Positions 35,801-49,500 of a DNA stretch of 64,000 nt are shown here, piece after piece. Under the pieces are notes generated by a model. The model saw nothing but the letters and a program-made list of their open reading frames with translations, had not been told where the DNA came from and did no database searches. Both the position numbers and the translations under genes were made by a program. The DNA comes from Edaphochlamys debaryana. Its lineage: Eukaryota > Chlorophyta > Chlorophyceae > Chlamydomonadales. The stretch spans positions 434,001 to 498,000 of the forward strand of contig JAEHOE010000053.1 of the NCBI GenBank assembly GCA_016858145.1, read 5' to 3'. The number at the start of each line of letters is the position of its first letter. Positions within the stretch are counted from its first letter, which is position 1.

Positions 35801-38800
35801 TGCCGAGAGGGTGTTGTGCCCCGCATTGCTTCACCGATTCTTATGATGTGATTGATGATCGCATGTCAAGGCGGCGCCTGCATGCATCGCCCTGCATCCC
35901 CAAACGGCACCGGTGACCTCCCTCCCCCCTCCTCAACCCGCCCCAACCCCGCAGAGCCATGGCAACGCTACTGCATGACGTCCGAGGAGGTGAGCGGCAC
36001 AGCGAGACGGTGCATGGAGTCTTGTCGCTGGCGCGCACAGCCCGGACCGCACTCTCCTCACAAAAAGCAGCGAGCGCACCGCCAGCCTCCTTCTTCCCCC
36101 CTTTCCTCCGCCCCTTCCTCCCCAGGTCTCTTTCCTGCCCCCCGGCGAGCGGCACCTGCTGGCGGTGGACCTGGCCTCGGCCAACATGTCCATCCCCGTC
36201 ATGGTGGAGCTGGTGGACCGAGCGGGTGAGGGGCTGGGGAGGGGGTCGGCGGAGGGGTACGTTGTGTGACGGAGCGCAAGAGTGCGGAGGTCCACCGCAG
36301 TCGCCAACCGCACGTGCTGGGCAGCAAAGTCGCGTTGTAGGTCGTGGTAGGTGGCCGGGGGGCAAGCACATACAGTACGCGCCGCTGTTGCTACGAAGGG
36401 CTGCTCGTACACGTAGTCCTGCGAATGGCAATTTCAGTGCAAAATGCAAAGCCGCCTGGTAGGTCGTGCATCGTTGCTCAATGGCACTTCCGGCCGCAGG
36501 CTGCCACCTCAACTACCGCGCGCTCAAGCTGCTCGTGGCCCACTGGGACCGCCTGCCGGAGCACTGCCCGGGCGGGGGAGAGGGCCTGCTGCTGCGCTAC
36601 CTGGTGCGCCACGCCAACCCCCTCTCGGTGCGTGCCTGCGTGCCGCAACCGCGCCTCGGCCTAGCGCCCAGCGCGCGCCTCTTTGCGTTGGCGTTGCCCG
36701 CGATTGGCTCAACAAGTGCACGGCCCGGTTCCTTACATACCGTATGTTCCCGTCCTCCGATAACAGGTTGTGGGGGCCTGCCTCCTGGCCATGCGGGCCG
36801 AGCTGGGCAGCGGCCGCTGCCACAGCACCGCGCTGCAGGTGCGAGGGAAGGGGGTTTACGTGTGGTGCCAGAGCCCCTCCGTCTTCATCATGCCTTTGCC
36901 CGAATGATTCCTGCACGCCCCACCGCGTGCATCAGTCAATGCCCTCCCATCCGAGCCGTGCCCATGCCCGCCCCTTATGAAGATAACTCTATACCCCCAT
37001 CGCCCATCACCCCACGCCCAGGCCGCCGTCCACCGCTTCATGGGCGTACAGCTGGAGCTTCTTGACCAGCTGCAGGACAGCTACTACCGAGGTACGGCAG
37101 GGCGGGCCTCGGGAGGGCTGAGCGTTTGCACACGTGGGCTTCCCCAACTAACGGCACCCTTCGACTATCAACTGCCATCAACGGCCGCCAATCGCCATGC
37201 CAACCGCAGTCACCGAGGAGGTCCGCCTGGAGCGGGGCCTGCCGCTGCTGGAGGACATCCTGGAGCAGCCGCAGGTGGGGGGCCGGCTGAGGGGGACGCG
37301 GAGTGCAAGCGCTTAGCACGAGCTCTTTAACTCAAGCCGTATGGTTACGCCCCTCGTGCCCGCCTGGCCCCAGACGATGCACACGGCGCTTGTGGCGGCG
37401 GCGAGGGGAGGCGGCTCCGCGAGCGCCGCGTCACAGCAGGCAAGCGACACATACTTGCTGGGACCAAGAGACATTGAGGCAACGCATGGCATGGGGCTGC
37501 CCCCTTTCGCCTCATCGTTGGCTTACCTTGTGTTTGAACCCGCGGCCTCCTCCTCTTGCCCCCCAAAGGCCCTGGCCGGCCCCATCGTGCTGTCCGACTA
37601 CTCGCCCCTGCGCCTGGCCTTCCGAGACCACGACACGCAGTTCATGAGCTCAGTGGTTAGTAATACATGCCGTACATATGGGCTTGCTGTACGGCAGATC
37701 GGGGCTGGAGTCCGCTAAGTCGCGACGGCGGGATTCTTGGCAATGCGAAGGCCCTCAGCGGTGAATGATACCAGCCCCTCAAATGGATGTTCTGATTGCC
37801 GTACTATACCGCTGCACGCAGCTGATCGAGTCATACACGCGGCGGCGCTGGCTGGGCCCGGAGTACACCGCCCTCACCTCCCTGGACGGCCACAACCGCC
37901 TCAGCGGGCTCGACCCGCTCTTCGTGTGAGGTCTGGGCTGCATCCTGGTCAGGGTCTGCATTGCTGTCCCGGGCGTCACCAACGGGACCGAGGTCACCGT
38001 TTGTGCCAGGCCCTGGGGAGATCCCACAAGAAGGTCTGGACACTGCGCTAGGGCGCTCCGAGGTTCACAGTGTACCCTGTTCCCAATCCGCAGGTACACC
38101 ATTGTCGAGAACCTGGGCTTCGTGGGGGACGCGGGGTCCGCATCCATGCAGGTGCGCCCGCGGCCATTGGCTAGGCGTGTTGCGCTTGGCTAGCGCGTCA
38201 GCACGGCTGCCCCGCGTCCGCTCGGCATGAAGCGCCGCTGGCCTTGATGACTGCCTACGCTCTGCCGGCGCTCCCCAAGCGTCATCGCTGACCCCGGTGA
38301 CTCCCTTTCCTCCGCTGCCGCAGGCCACGTTCCGGCTGTGGCACATGGTGACCATGACGAGCCCCGCCTTCTTCAGGAGCCCGCGGGGGCGGTGAGCAAG
38401 CCATCCTCGGGAAACCAAGCTTTGGTTCTGTCGCTGCGCCGGGTCTATCAAACCCGAAGCCAATGTTGGCATGCGTTCTACTTGATGCCGAGACTCAATC
38501 CCCCATGTTGAAAGCTTCTCACCCCTCGCCCTTGCCCCGAATCGCCCACACACTCAACCGCCTAACCGCCAACTGCCAACCGCTCCAGCTGGGCCATGAA
38601 ATGCATGGCCACGTTCGTATTCCTGGGCATGTACATGGCGGTGCTGTCCTCCAACAAGGAAGTGCGGCTGCCGGACGACCAGGGCGGCAGGGCGTGGTGA
38701 GACGAATGGGCGAGTTTTGTTGTGGGGTGGGGGCGAGAAGTCAATGACGGCGCGTTCAGGGTGAACCTGGGCAGCAGGCCAGCAGTTTGCTCACCTGCTG

Positions 38801-41800
38801 CCCCCCGCTTCTCCGTCGACCGTCTCTACTCGACCGCGAATCCAGGCGCATCCTGCACACCTTCTTCGTGGTCTTCACGGGCGGCAACCTGCTCGAGGGC
38901 CTCGAGGTCATGGCCATGCGCTACCGCAACAGCGCAGGTGGGCCCGGCGGGGCCCAGGGGTGCTCGGAGATGGGCCCTGGGGCCCATGTGCTCTCCCAGC
39001 GGCGGCTCGCGGCGGCCATCCCTGCTGGATGCCCTTTTTCCCCCCGCAAGGAGCGTCCCCCTTCCCGGTCCATACCGCCATCCCTCCCGCAACCCAAAAC
39101 CCTTGCAGGCCGCTACTTTGCCTCTGCGCCCTCCGAGGTGCTGGGCATGCTGGTGGATGCCGGCATCCTGGCCACGGTGCTGCCCTGCCTGCTGGCCGCC
39201 TACGCCAAGGCGGGGGGCGGGGGCGGCGGAGTGAAGCTCAAAACAACGCAGTGGACCGTGCTGTGGCTGGCGCAGGTGGGCCGGCGGCGGGGGCAGGGGT
39301 AGGGGTTGACGCAATGCGGGGGGCGTGATGCTGTGTTGAGCTGTGGCTAGTGCCTTGCCCGGAGCGGTTGGCTCGAGGCGTCAAGCGTCGTCAGGGGCCG
39401 CATGGTTGCAACCTGGTGGTACGCTGGGCTTTCCCCTTCTCCGCAGGCGACACTGATCATCTTCGTTTGGATGCGGACGCTGGTGGTCGTGGTGGGTGCA
39501 TCGCGGGGCTCGGGCGGGATGGGGATATGGGCCGGCAATCGCAATGTGTTCCCATACTGATTTTCATAGCCACACGTGCCAAACCCTCCCTCCCCCCCAC
39601 CCTGCCCCCGCTCTCATCCCTTCCCGTCCCTCTCCTCCCCTCTCCCTGTCAGGTCCCCCTCTACACCAAGCTCGGCCCCCTCATCCGCACCATGAACCGC
39701 ATGGGCGGAGAGATCCTGGCCTTCGTGCCCCTGTACGTGTCGGTGACGCTGGGCTTCGCGGCGGCCTTCCATACAGCGGTTGGTGACGAGGTCACGTCGT
39801 ACAACACGTTTGCCAGCTCGGCGCTGCAGGTGGGGTGGCCGCTGCCTAAACGGGGGATGTCAAGAGGAGGGCTAGGGCACCATGCAAGGACGCTCGGACA
39901 AGGGCGTGGAGGCAGGAAGGAGGGAGCACTGCATCGCCAGGAAGGACACAGCACGGCACAGCACGGCACAGCACGGCGCGGTCCCTGGCGTCCTGGACCA
40001 GGACCCCGAGCCGCCCCGCCTTCCCTCTTTCGCCCTGCAGCTGTTCAAGAGCTCCCTGGGGACGTTCAACTATGAGGAGTTCGACGTGCTGGAGGAGGGC
40101 GTGCGGTGAGGGGGCGGAAATAGACTCGTAATCAGGGGGGGTTACGGAGATTTTGTGCGCACTTCATTTGGCCTGCCACAAAGCAACCTTCAGCAAAGCC
40201 AATCGTTCCGTCTTGCTCCTTTCGCTTCTTGCACCCACCCGAAATCGCCACCCCCAGCATCTACGCCGTCATCCTGCTCACCGTCTACCTGGTGCTGGCC
40301 GCCATCCTGCTCACCAACCTGCTCATCGCCATCATCAGCTACAAGTACAGGCCAGAGGTGCGGCCGCGTCAGGGACGGGTGGATGTGTGCTGACAACTGC
40401 TGTCTGCTCTTTCCTACAAAGCGGTTGCACGCTGAACGAAGTCGCGGGGTCAAGACCTGTGCACGCCTGTTCCTGACGCCGCCCGCAGGAGGTCCGAGCC
40501 GAGAGCGTGTTCGACCTGGCAGAGATGGTGGACCGGTGCGTGGGAGGGCGAGCAAGGGGGGAGGCATGGGGATCCAGAAAGCGCGTTAGGCGCCGTGCTG
40601 TGGGCTTGACGGGGGCATGGTGGCCAGGGAACCTCTTTTGTCCTGCACCTCCATACAACATGGACTTGTCTGCGCAGACTCCCCCGTCTGCCCTCTGCCA
40701 CCAACCCTACGGTAGTGCTGAAGCGTGATCCCCTGCCTGCTGCATGGCTGCCCCACTGCCCCTCAGCTACCGGTTCCAGGTCAAGCACCACCTCATCTGC
40801 TCGCCCTTCAACCTCGTGTTGCTGGCCTTCGCCTGGCTGCCCGCGACGCCGCTCAAAAAGGCACGTCGGTGTTGGGGCACGACAGGGGTGCAGGGATGCC
40901 CGGATTCCCAACCTGTAGGATGGCGAAGGAAGGCTGCGATGCACGTCGATGCTGAATGTTTGTGTGTTTTGTACGACAGATCCCGCCCTACGAGTGGGTC
41001 AAGTACGGCCTCACGCCGCTGGACGGTCTCACCTTCGCCACGCCCACCTTTCCCTTCACTCCCGGCGGCCGCCACGAGATCCCCCACCTCTGCTACCTCG
41101 TCACGCTCTACCCCCTGCTAGTCGTCGTCGCTAACGGTGGGTTTACAAGATGCCGGATGCGAGTTGTGCCGCAGGCCGATGATCGATGTTATCAGCCATC
41201 TGTTGTAGATTTAGCTGCGACCTTGATGATGCTGGACACGCCGCCCTCGCCCTCTGCAATACGTCATAGTTCTGACGGTAGGCTTCTTGCCCTACCTGTG
41301 GACCCGCAGTGCTGTACTTCCTGCACGCGCCGTACGCCGTACTGTACTGGGCGACAACGGGCCACCGGCGGCTGCTACGGGAGCTCACGGGCGGGAACTC
41401 TGCAGCCAAGCCCGGGGCAGGCGGCGGCGGGCCAGGCACGCTTGGCGGGGCCAGCATGAGCCACCCCTCCCGTTCAGTCCCGGGCAGGGCCAGCGACTAC
41501 GGCGACCGTACGGCAGATTCCGAGGTTACGGTGGATAAGGCGAAGGCGCTGATCGACGAGGAGTACGGCAATGGTGCTGCCGTATCATCCTCTGCACCTG
41601 CCTCCCGCGATGGCGCTGCCCGCGGCGGCGGGAGCGGCCGTCTCGATCGCGGCCCGGCCGCAGTGCCGCCCGTGGCCGGCCCCGGGCCTGTCGCGGAGAA
41701 GGTCGAGGGCCCCGGAGGTGGAGCTGCCGGTGGCGGGACGGCTAGTCCGGACAGCCAGCCGTCCACGCCGCTCAAGCGTGCGCGCGGCAGCGGCGACAGC

Positions 41801-44191
41801 GGTGCGGCGGGAGCGAGTGGCGGCAAGGGCGGTGCGGGGACCGACGGTCCCGACAAGTCACGGCGCGTGCAGCTGTATGGGACCAGGTGGGCCTGGGGCT
41901 CGCAGTTGTGGTGCCGGCACTTGGTGAAAGCACGGAACGCACGGCACTGTGTGACATTGCTGCTGCAGCGCCAAGCACTCGCGCAGTTGTACGTCGGTCT
42001 ATAAACACGACCACACCAAGCACTTCAACCAGATTACTATGTTCCGCCCGTCTTCCCTCCCCGCAAAATCGCAGCCACCGACATTTGGGCGCGGTCAGCA
42101 CCGGCCGGTCCCTGAGCGGCCACACGGACGACTTTCGGTTGGACGACATGGCCGAGCCAGCTGACGTGCAACCGCCGTACATGGCCCTGCTGCAACTCGT
42201 CACGATAACCGGCTTACGTAAAGCAATTATCTCGCTTGTCGGCTTTGCCGTACTCGCCATCTGCGGAGCCGTGCTGTACGTCATAATCATGGGCGTTCTC
42301 GCGGGCACGCTGGGCTGCTGCCTGGTCGGACTGGTGGGATCCATCGTCGTATCTGTCGGCCGCATCGCGTACGGCGCGTGGAAGGGTTTCCGGGAAGGAG
42401 CGCTGCCATGCACGGGCAATTTCGTGAGTAAACGGGAGAGGGCGCGGCGGGCGGTACGAGGGATCGCAAAGCCAGGCTGTTGGGCATGAGAGAGGGCCTT
42501 GTACGGTGGGCATTGATGTGGCCGCGGCTGCATCTTGCGCACACACTTTGGTTGGGTTCGGCCTTGAACCGCAGCCTGGACCCTAACCCCTTTTCCGTCA
42601 ACCTCTGCAGGGCGGCGACGCCGCGGATGGCGTGGTCACACCGCTCCAGCGCGTGCGCACCTTTGGCAGCGGAGGCATCGGCGGCGGCGGCGGCGGGGGC
42701 GGCGGCGTCTCGGGTCGCGCTCCTGGCGGCGCCGGCAGCAATGCCACAGAGACGCGCTGGATCGCGCTCGCGCGCCTCGCCCGCCTCCGCGCTAGCCGCA
42801 GCACCTACCTCACCAAGGCCCAAGTTGAAACCGCGATCCGCAGCGTGTACGCGGCGTCCACGGCCCTGTCGATATGGGCCGGCGGCGGTGCAGGCGGCGG
42901 CGGCGGCGCAGGTGGCACAGGTGGCGGCGGTGGTGGAGGCGGCGGAGCGGGGGCTGCGTCCTTCGCCGCTCCGAACAACGCTTGGCAGGCGGCCCGCAGC
43001 AGGCTGCGCATGAGCATTGCGCGGCGGGGCCCGGGCGCCCGGCGGGGCTCGGTGGGGGTGACCGTCGGGGTCGCTGCGGCGCAGCCGCCGCCAGGGCTGA
43101 TGCGCGCAGTCTTCATCAGTCCCAACGCGCACGCGGGTCAGGCGGGGGGCGCCGGGAACGCACCCAAGGCAGTGCCTTTGCAGTCGGCCCGAGCAGCGGG
43201 CAGCAGAGCACACGCCCCGCCGCCGCCGCACCTGCCGCGCGTGCTGCAGCCCTTCGACTCCGACCGGTCCGGCCAGGGGGCAGACGAGGACGGTGCAGGC
43301 ACCGCTGTTGGTCTGACGTCTGCTCCGTCCATCCTGACGCTCCTGCCGGACTCCGCGGCGCCGGCGGCGGGCGCCAGCTTCGACGGTGGCGTGGGCGGCG
43401 GCGGCGGCGACGGGCGGTCCCTGACGTCTCTGCCGCCGCCGCCTGCGTTGCACGCCGTGCTGGCGAGTGACGTCAGCTTCGATCCACGGCAGATGGATCT
43501 CGGGGAGCTCGAGCGGGAGCTGACGGAAGGCTCTGCCGCCGCCGCCGCACCCGGCGGCGCCGCCTGGAGCCGCGCCGTCAGCGGAGCCGGCGACGCCGTC
43601 CCGGGTAGTGCGGGCGGCACCAGCGGCGGCGGCGGCCCTGGGCCCCAGCCGCGCCGCCTCGCCTCGCAGCGAGTGAGCCCACAGCGGCTGCTGGCACCGA
43701 CCATCTCCAGCGGCGGGGCCGGCGGCGGAGCCGGCGGCTCGTCTGTCAACCGCAGGTCTGACGCCGCTCGCGCCGTCCGAACCAGCGCCAGCGGCGGCCT
43801 CAACCCTGTCGCCGGCGCCGCACCAGGCGGCGACGACGGCCGGTCTCTCCACGACGCAGTTCGCGAGGCGATGGTGAGTACCAACGGCGCCAGTTCTGAG
43901 GGCGTGACCCGACCGTCAGGGATCAACATCCCCGGTAGCATCGCCTCAAGCGGCGGCACGGCGGCGCTGCCGACGCCGACGGCGGCGGCCGCGGGACAAG
44001 GCTCGGCGGCGCCGCCGCCGGCGGAGGCGGGTGTGGTGGAGGCCGTCGTGGCGCTGCAGGCGCAGGTGTCTATGATGACGTCACTAATGCAGCGGGTATT
44101 GTCTGAGCGGTCTTCGACTGCGGAACAAGCCGGACCAGGAACCGTGGCTGGGAATGGAGGCGGGGATGGGAGCGGGGGCGGGAATGTCTAG
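32861..44191 (+). CDS. TRP-like cation channel
   Basis: Thirty-three exons join with consistent phase into 1825 aa, from ATG 32861 to the stop at 44191; the last exon is 42611-44191. The pre-S1 segment (FRLWHMVTMTSPAFFRSPRG) resembles that of TRPM/TRPC channels. S1 is near residues 640-665 (MATFVFLGMYMAVL), S2 676-706, S3 706-745 (ILATVLPCLLAAYA), S4 763-777, S5 in 39653-39829 (LAFVPLYVSVTLGF). A short pore loop follows (LFKSSLGTFNYEEFD, 40041-40105), then S6 (residues about 858-888) ending in LTNLLIAIISYKY, the TRP signature. Further hydrophobic segments lie beyond S6, at 40980-41390 and 42180-42390, and the last 500 residues are Gly/Ala/Ser-rich. The N-terminus of about 600 residues has no repeat I can name. 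Two introns (from 37440 and 40861) appear to use GC donors. TRP-like identity is good; subfamily and gating are unknown. Confidence 0.8.
33013..33112 (+). repeat. Imperfect tandem duplication in TRP intron 1
   Basis: Two adjacent copies share GGACCGTGG, a G/A-rich spacer, GAAGCAGGCAGG and GGAAAAGCAC, at about 33013-33064 and 33070-33112. It lies between exons 1 and 2 of the TRP-like gene and should be spliced out. Confidence 0.6.
39947..39976 (+). repeat. Short tandem repeat of a 10-bp unit in a TRP intron
   Basis: About three copies of GCACGGCACA lie in the intron between the S5 exon and the pore-loop exon of the TRP-like gene. Confidence 0.7.
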
Positions 44192-45176
44192 GAGTCATGG
44201 CAGGAAGGCCAGGCTTGCGCGTGCTTCAGCCGCCGCGTGGGGCCAAGGCGTCATGGGGTGGGGTGAGAGCTGCGAATAAGAAGAGGTACCCGTGGGGTAC
44301 GAACGATGCAGGCGCAGCAGGCGCGTGGGAAAGCGTGGGAAGCGCCTGGGAAGCGGTACACATGGTTTGGGTGAGGGGCGAGACGATTCAGCGAAGTCGT
44401 GAGCTTTCGATCGTATGGGAGTGAGTCGCTTTTGCTCGCAATTCTTGGGCTGTACCTATGGTCGAGTTGCTCGTGGTATTGATCTTCGTGAGAGTGAGCC
44501 AACTTCAAGTCGATGACTTCACCAAAGATGACATTGTGTGGCTTCCCGGAGTAGCACGCAAGTGTCGCATTCATATTGCCGAGGCCCTCGACATAGCTTG
44601 GTATGTGGGGAGGTCTCTAGCTGAGACGACGTGCCGACGGCCGAGTCGCGTTGCACGGCGTTGCCAGCGTGCGTGACTGGGGCCCCCGTCGCTCGCCAGC
44701 GTGCCTCCTGGCGGGGCAGCGACTCCGCTCATGTCAAGTCACAGCACCCGCGCCTCTCCCCGAGCCACACAAGGCTGCTGATTGCCCGCCTGAGTCCTTA
44801 TGAGATGAGGTGAGGGGCCTCTCGAGGGCGCTGAAGGCCTCCGCGTCCACCCGCGCAGACCCGCGCCCCCGCCGCCTGAGGGCCGAAACCGTTAGGCACC
44901 TGTACCGGCTTCGGCGACGCCCAGGTGAGCTCGCTTGCATGGCCATTGTCTCTTGCTTGCCTCATATGCAGAATGCCAACCTGAACTGGGTTCGCATGTT
45001 CCCGCCAACCGACGTGCGTAGCATTGACGGTCACTGGAGCCCATCCGGACTCAGCGACTATACTTTTATGCCGACACTTGCTGCGAGTCTGAGACGCAAG
45101 TTACTAGTGGCGGTCGCTGGCACATCAGCTGCATTGCCTAAGGTGCTAGGTAGCGAGCGCTTCTTCTGACGCCAAC
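44192..45176. other. Intergenic region, no gene supported
   Basis: This lies between the 3' end of the TRP-like gene and the 10-nt first coding exon of EGF gene A, so it should carry the promoter of A. Open frames on both strands at 44250-44680 and 44810-45170 do not join to convincing exons. Confidence 0.45.
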
Positions 45177-46460
45177 ATGACGTTCTGTGAGTTCAGGATG
45201 TCTCATAGATTAACTGGGAATGCACACCAGCGCGTGGTCAACCTGCACGTTCATGCCTCCGTTCACGCGCAGCCAAGCCGCGTCGCAGCGCTGTGGAGCT
45301 GTGCGTGGCAGCGCTCGCTTTCGCGGTCTTGCTGCAAGCATCGAAGGCGCAAAGTGGGTTAACGCTGACGGAACTCGCGTGCGGCGGCTCTCTAGCCCCC
45401 CTCGGTCCCCGACTCCTCCCTTAGCTCCGTCGAAGAATGTGTGCACCCCCGTGCATTGCTAACCTAGCATTCAAATTAAGACCAGCATGCGGCTGACCCC
45501 TTGCGTCCCTTAACCCTGCTGCCGCATGCCACGCAACATTCCGCCTCCGTCCCTACCTTCCGCGTCACGCAGTAGTATCCAGCCCCTGCTCCACCAACCC
45601 CTGCGGCAACCCCGCCCTCGGCCACACCTGTATCGTCATCAACACCACCTCTTCCACCGCTACCAACGCAACACTCACCTATTCCTGCCGCTGCGCCAGC
45701 GGATACTACGTTAATATCAACCGGACGTGCACACGTGAATGCGCGGGGCTGCCGGGAACCCGTCGCCGGACAGGGCGCAACGCAGCCAGCCCGCGTGCAG
45801 CCCTATAGGCCTTGGGCTACTTTGGCAACCCCCAGCTCCCATCTGGGCTGACACATCTTACGGTCCCCTTGCTCAACCCACATACTTGCAGGTGACAACT
45901 GCACAACTGTTAACTGCGGCCGCAACGGGAACTGCACCCTCACAAGCTCGGGCCAGGCCCGATGCGTTTGCAAGCAGGGCTGGGCCACGCCCAACACCAC
46001 CAGCCCCTGCTCTGTTTGCGCGACCGGCTACACACTGAACACCACCAGCGGGCGCTGCGTGGGTGAGTGACACTGGGTTAGAGTGTACGGCAGGCTAAGC
46101 TAGCAGTCAATCGATTGGCTGTGGGTTACCGGTAGGCGGGCTAGGTGAGTGGCTGGTGCGCAGGCTGGGGGCTGCGTCCATGCTGGCTGCGGGTCCCATC
46201 ACGCACACCCCAAAGCCCACGCTACCCATCCCGCCCCGCAGACATCAATGAGTGCGCTCGAAAAACCAGCCCCTGCGGCAGCGGGGTGAAAACCTGCAAC
46301 AGTGAGTGATGCGTGATGGCCTCACGTGGCTCTTTTGTGGGTGCAGTCGTCGGGGGCGGAGCTTCGAGCAAGGCAGTCACCCGCAGGGGCGGTTCTGGCG
46401 AGTTTATCCTGACAATCCTTGCTGACGGCGGGTTCTTTGTTGTGCGCGCTTTCCCGCCTA

Positions 46461-46504
<44 letters not shown>

Positions 46505-49500
46505 GACCAGATACGATGGGCTCCTACGTCTGCACGTGCAAGTCGGGCTACGCTACCAACTCTAACCGCACGAATTGCATAGGCAAGTGCGACGACTGCC
46601 CACGCGTTCATTCGCTCAGGTGCCCAGAGGGGATGGATGGGGTCTGAGAAGTAAGGCACGCACCCTTGGGGAGGCGAGGCTAGATACGCATAGCAGCTGA
46701 CGCAAAGGGTAGAGGGGATCAAGCGAGCCATAGCTCCGGGCCCACTTGTGTGTCGCCTTGCTTAACCTGCCTATGCCTACCTGCCTAGTGGGGGTGGGGG
46801 AAGTAAGGCAGGTAGGAGGCGGACCCCATGTCGTAGTGGTAGAGCCAAGCCGCCTCACGTAGTGGCATCCTGATGTGTGGACGCTTGGGCTTGGGCTTGC
46901 CCATGATAACACCCGCCCTAACTATCCGATGATGCGAGACCTGCCTTGGGATGGATGAGGGTCCTCTTGCCTCCCTCTGCTGCTGGTCCGCCGTACAGCC
47001 CCTTTACCCCCTTACCCTTGGCTTGTCGCCCCATGGTTTGCCCTCTCGCCCCTTGGCTCACGTGTATCGACCTCTCTCCTGCACTAATCTGGACATGACA
47101 TCATGTTCCGACCGCAGACATTGACGAGTGAGGGTGCTAGGGTTCCGTGGGCAGCGCCGAGCCAATTCTATACCCTTCCACACGACCCGGCCTGACCTCC
47201 AGCTTGCCCCTGCAGGTGCTCCACCCTAGCAAAACCTTGCTTCAATGCCACGCGGTGTGAGAATACAGCCGGAGACTACCGGTGAGAAGGCATAGCCGTG
47301 TGTACGGCATTGAGTGGATCCACAGGGCCGACAGGGGGACACACGGTCCAGCAAGGACAGTAAGGAAGCATGCCTTGTCTAGGTTGCAGTCTAGGCAATC
47401 TGCTTGGAGAGCATTGTGAAACACGGATAGTGAATTCTTGCTCTGCTCTGTTCGCACTTTGCTTTACTACTTGCCCTTGCATCTGTTGTGCCCTTGCCCT
47501 CCTCAGCTGCGTGTGTCCGTCCGGTTTCGAGTCCAAGCTTGTCAACGGATCACGTGTCTGCGTTGACATCAACGAGTGAGTTTGTTGACATCAGGCGGGC
47601 TGCTTTATGAAGAATGAAGCAGGCCGATTTAGCTTGAGTTTGGCAGGCGGAGGCCTTCTTGGGTGGGTGGGGGTGCGGTCCCACGATTGAAGGTTGATTA
47701 CTGCCTCGGCGGGTAGTTACTAATAATAAGCGTTTCCGGGATCTGGGATTACTGGGATACACGAGGACCCCAGCGTTCTGCCATGTGAACCTCGAAGTGC
47801 CACGCAGCTCAACTCCAACCCTAAGCCAGCACCCCTCCCTCAATGCAACTGCGCGGTCCAGGTGCACGCGGTACAGTGGCGTCGTATGCCAGTACGGCAA
47901 CTGCACAAACAGGGCGGGCAGCTACCGGTAAGTGTTTGCGTCAGGTTGGGATGTGAGCGACGGCAAGGATTGATGACGCTGCGTGGGGCGTGCAGGGGGG
48001 GGGCAGACTTTGAGCTGGGAGGCAGGCAGACCAAGGTGTGGGGCATAACGCGCCGGTCAGCAGGACAGTGCCTAGCCTTCTGGCCTTCTTGAGGTTTGTT
48101 AACGCTCTCTCCTAACCTTCTGAACAGGTGCTCATGTGGCTCAGGGTTCGTGAAGACCAATGTCACGAAGTTGGTCAGCGGCGTACTACGAAACATCACC
48201 GTCTGCCAGGGTGGGTGCAAACTGCATGGGCTCCGGCACGAGGACGTTTCTCGGGCATTGCGACGTCCGGCTGTTGCCTGTGGCTGTGTTCTTGGACAGG
48301 GGTGTTCTTTGACTGACAGAAGGCTTGCCTCTCCCCCGTGCCTCTCGTGACCTCCCTCCATTCCATGCCCGAACTTGGCCATCCGCTCCGCCGCTCCCAT
48401 CTTGTTGACATACGGCTGCAGATATCAATGAGTAGGTCGTGACTCCGGAAAGCACGGCGGCACTATCTATGCGTAGCTCGGAATGTATGGGTTCTGTAAC
48501 GGGGTCCTGGAGGACTCTGGATTGGCATCCTAGGAGGCTTTTGAGAAGGTAGCAACTCCGTTGTTACAGGTTCCCGGGATCAATGTCCTTCCAATCGTGC
48601 CACTTCAGTCCACCTGCGCAGCCGGGACTCCTCCACGCAGCGACCCCCGCCCTTGCATCGGTCCTCAGGTGTTCAAGTAGCTCAACAAACGCTTGCGATG
48701 GTAACGGGAAATGCATCAACCTTATCGGGAACTACACGTGAGGAGGCGTGAGGAGGGCAGGCTGGCTTGGGTGTGGCACTGGCGGCACCCACTTGTAGCG
48801 CCACCCCTAGAATGGCTTGCCAATGGTGCTTAAACGGTTTGCCCCACTCCGCCACCTACCTGCCGCCCGCATCCCGCCACATACAGCTGCAACTGCAGCA
48901 CAACTGGCTTCGTGCTGGCTCTCAACTCCCTCAACCAGGCCACGTGCAAGTGTGAGCCGCGCCGGAGGACTCTGCCGTTGCGGGGCATCTGCTGCCGCCT
49001 TTCGCTTGACGGCAAGGTTCAATATATAAGGGGCGCGGTGCCATAGATCGATGGCCTTGTGAATTGCAGACCAAGCAGGCACTTCTCACCATCAAGCAAC
49101 CTGTCGCTTCGTTAATCCCTTGCCCTGCGCCACCAACGTGCCATCAGGGGACCCCTGCAAGTACTGGCGTGCCACCTGCGGCAGCGTGCCCGCCATTCCC
49201 GCTGGCACCTGCATCAATCTACCAAGGACCAACTCGACATACCCTCGCGGGTACAGGTGTGTCTAGCGCGGGCTGGGGGGTTAACGCCAGCAGGAGTCCG
49301 CTCACTCCTTCGACTCCTGGGGCCCTAAACCTTCAAACACCTGCCTGACCTCAGTTTCCTTGCCCCCCCCTGCTGTCTATCGCACAGCTGCAAATGCAAC
49401 ACAGGCTATCTACAATACAACACCGGCACAAACTCCGTCACCTGTATACGTGAGTAACCCGCTTTCTGTCATGTTGATGCGGCATGAGCCTGGAGGCACT

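Noticed and set aside
44251..44574. Minus-strand frame with GKPHNVIFGEV, reminiscent of cyclophilin (GKHVVFGxV)
   Set aside because: Only a dozen residues resemble the family; no flanking cyclophilin motifs, exons or splice sites could be joined on either side.
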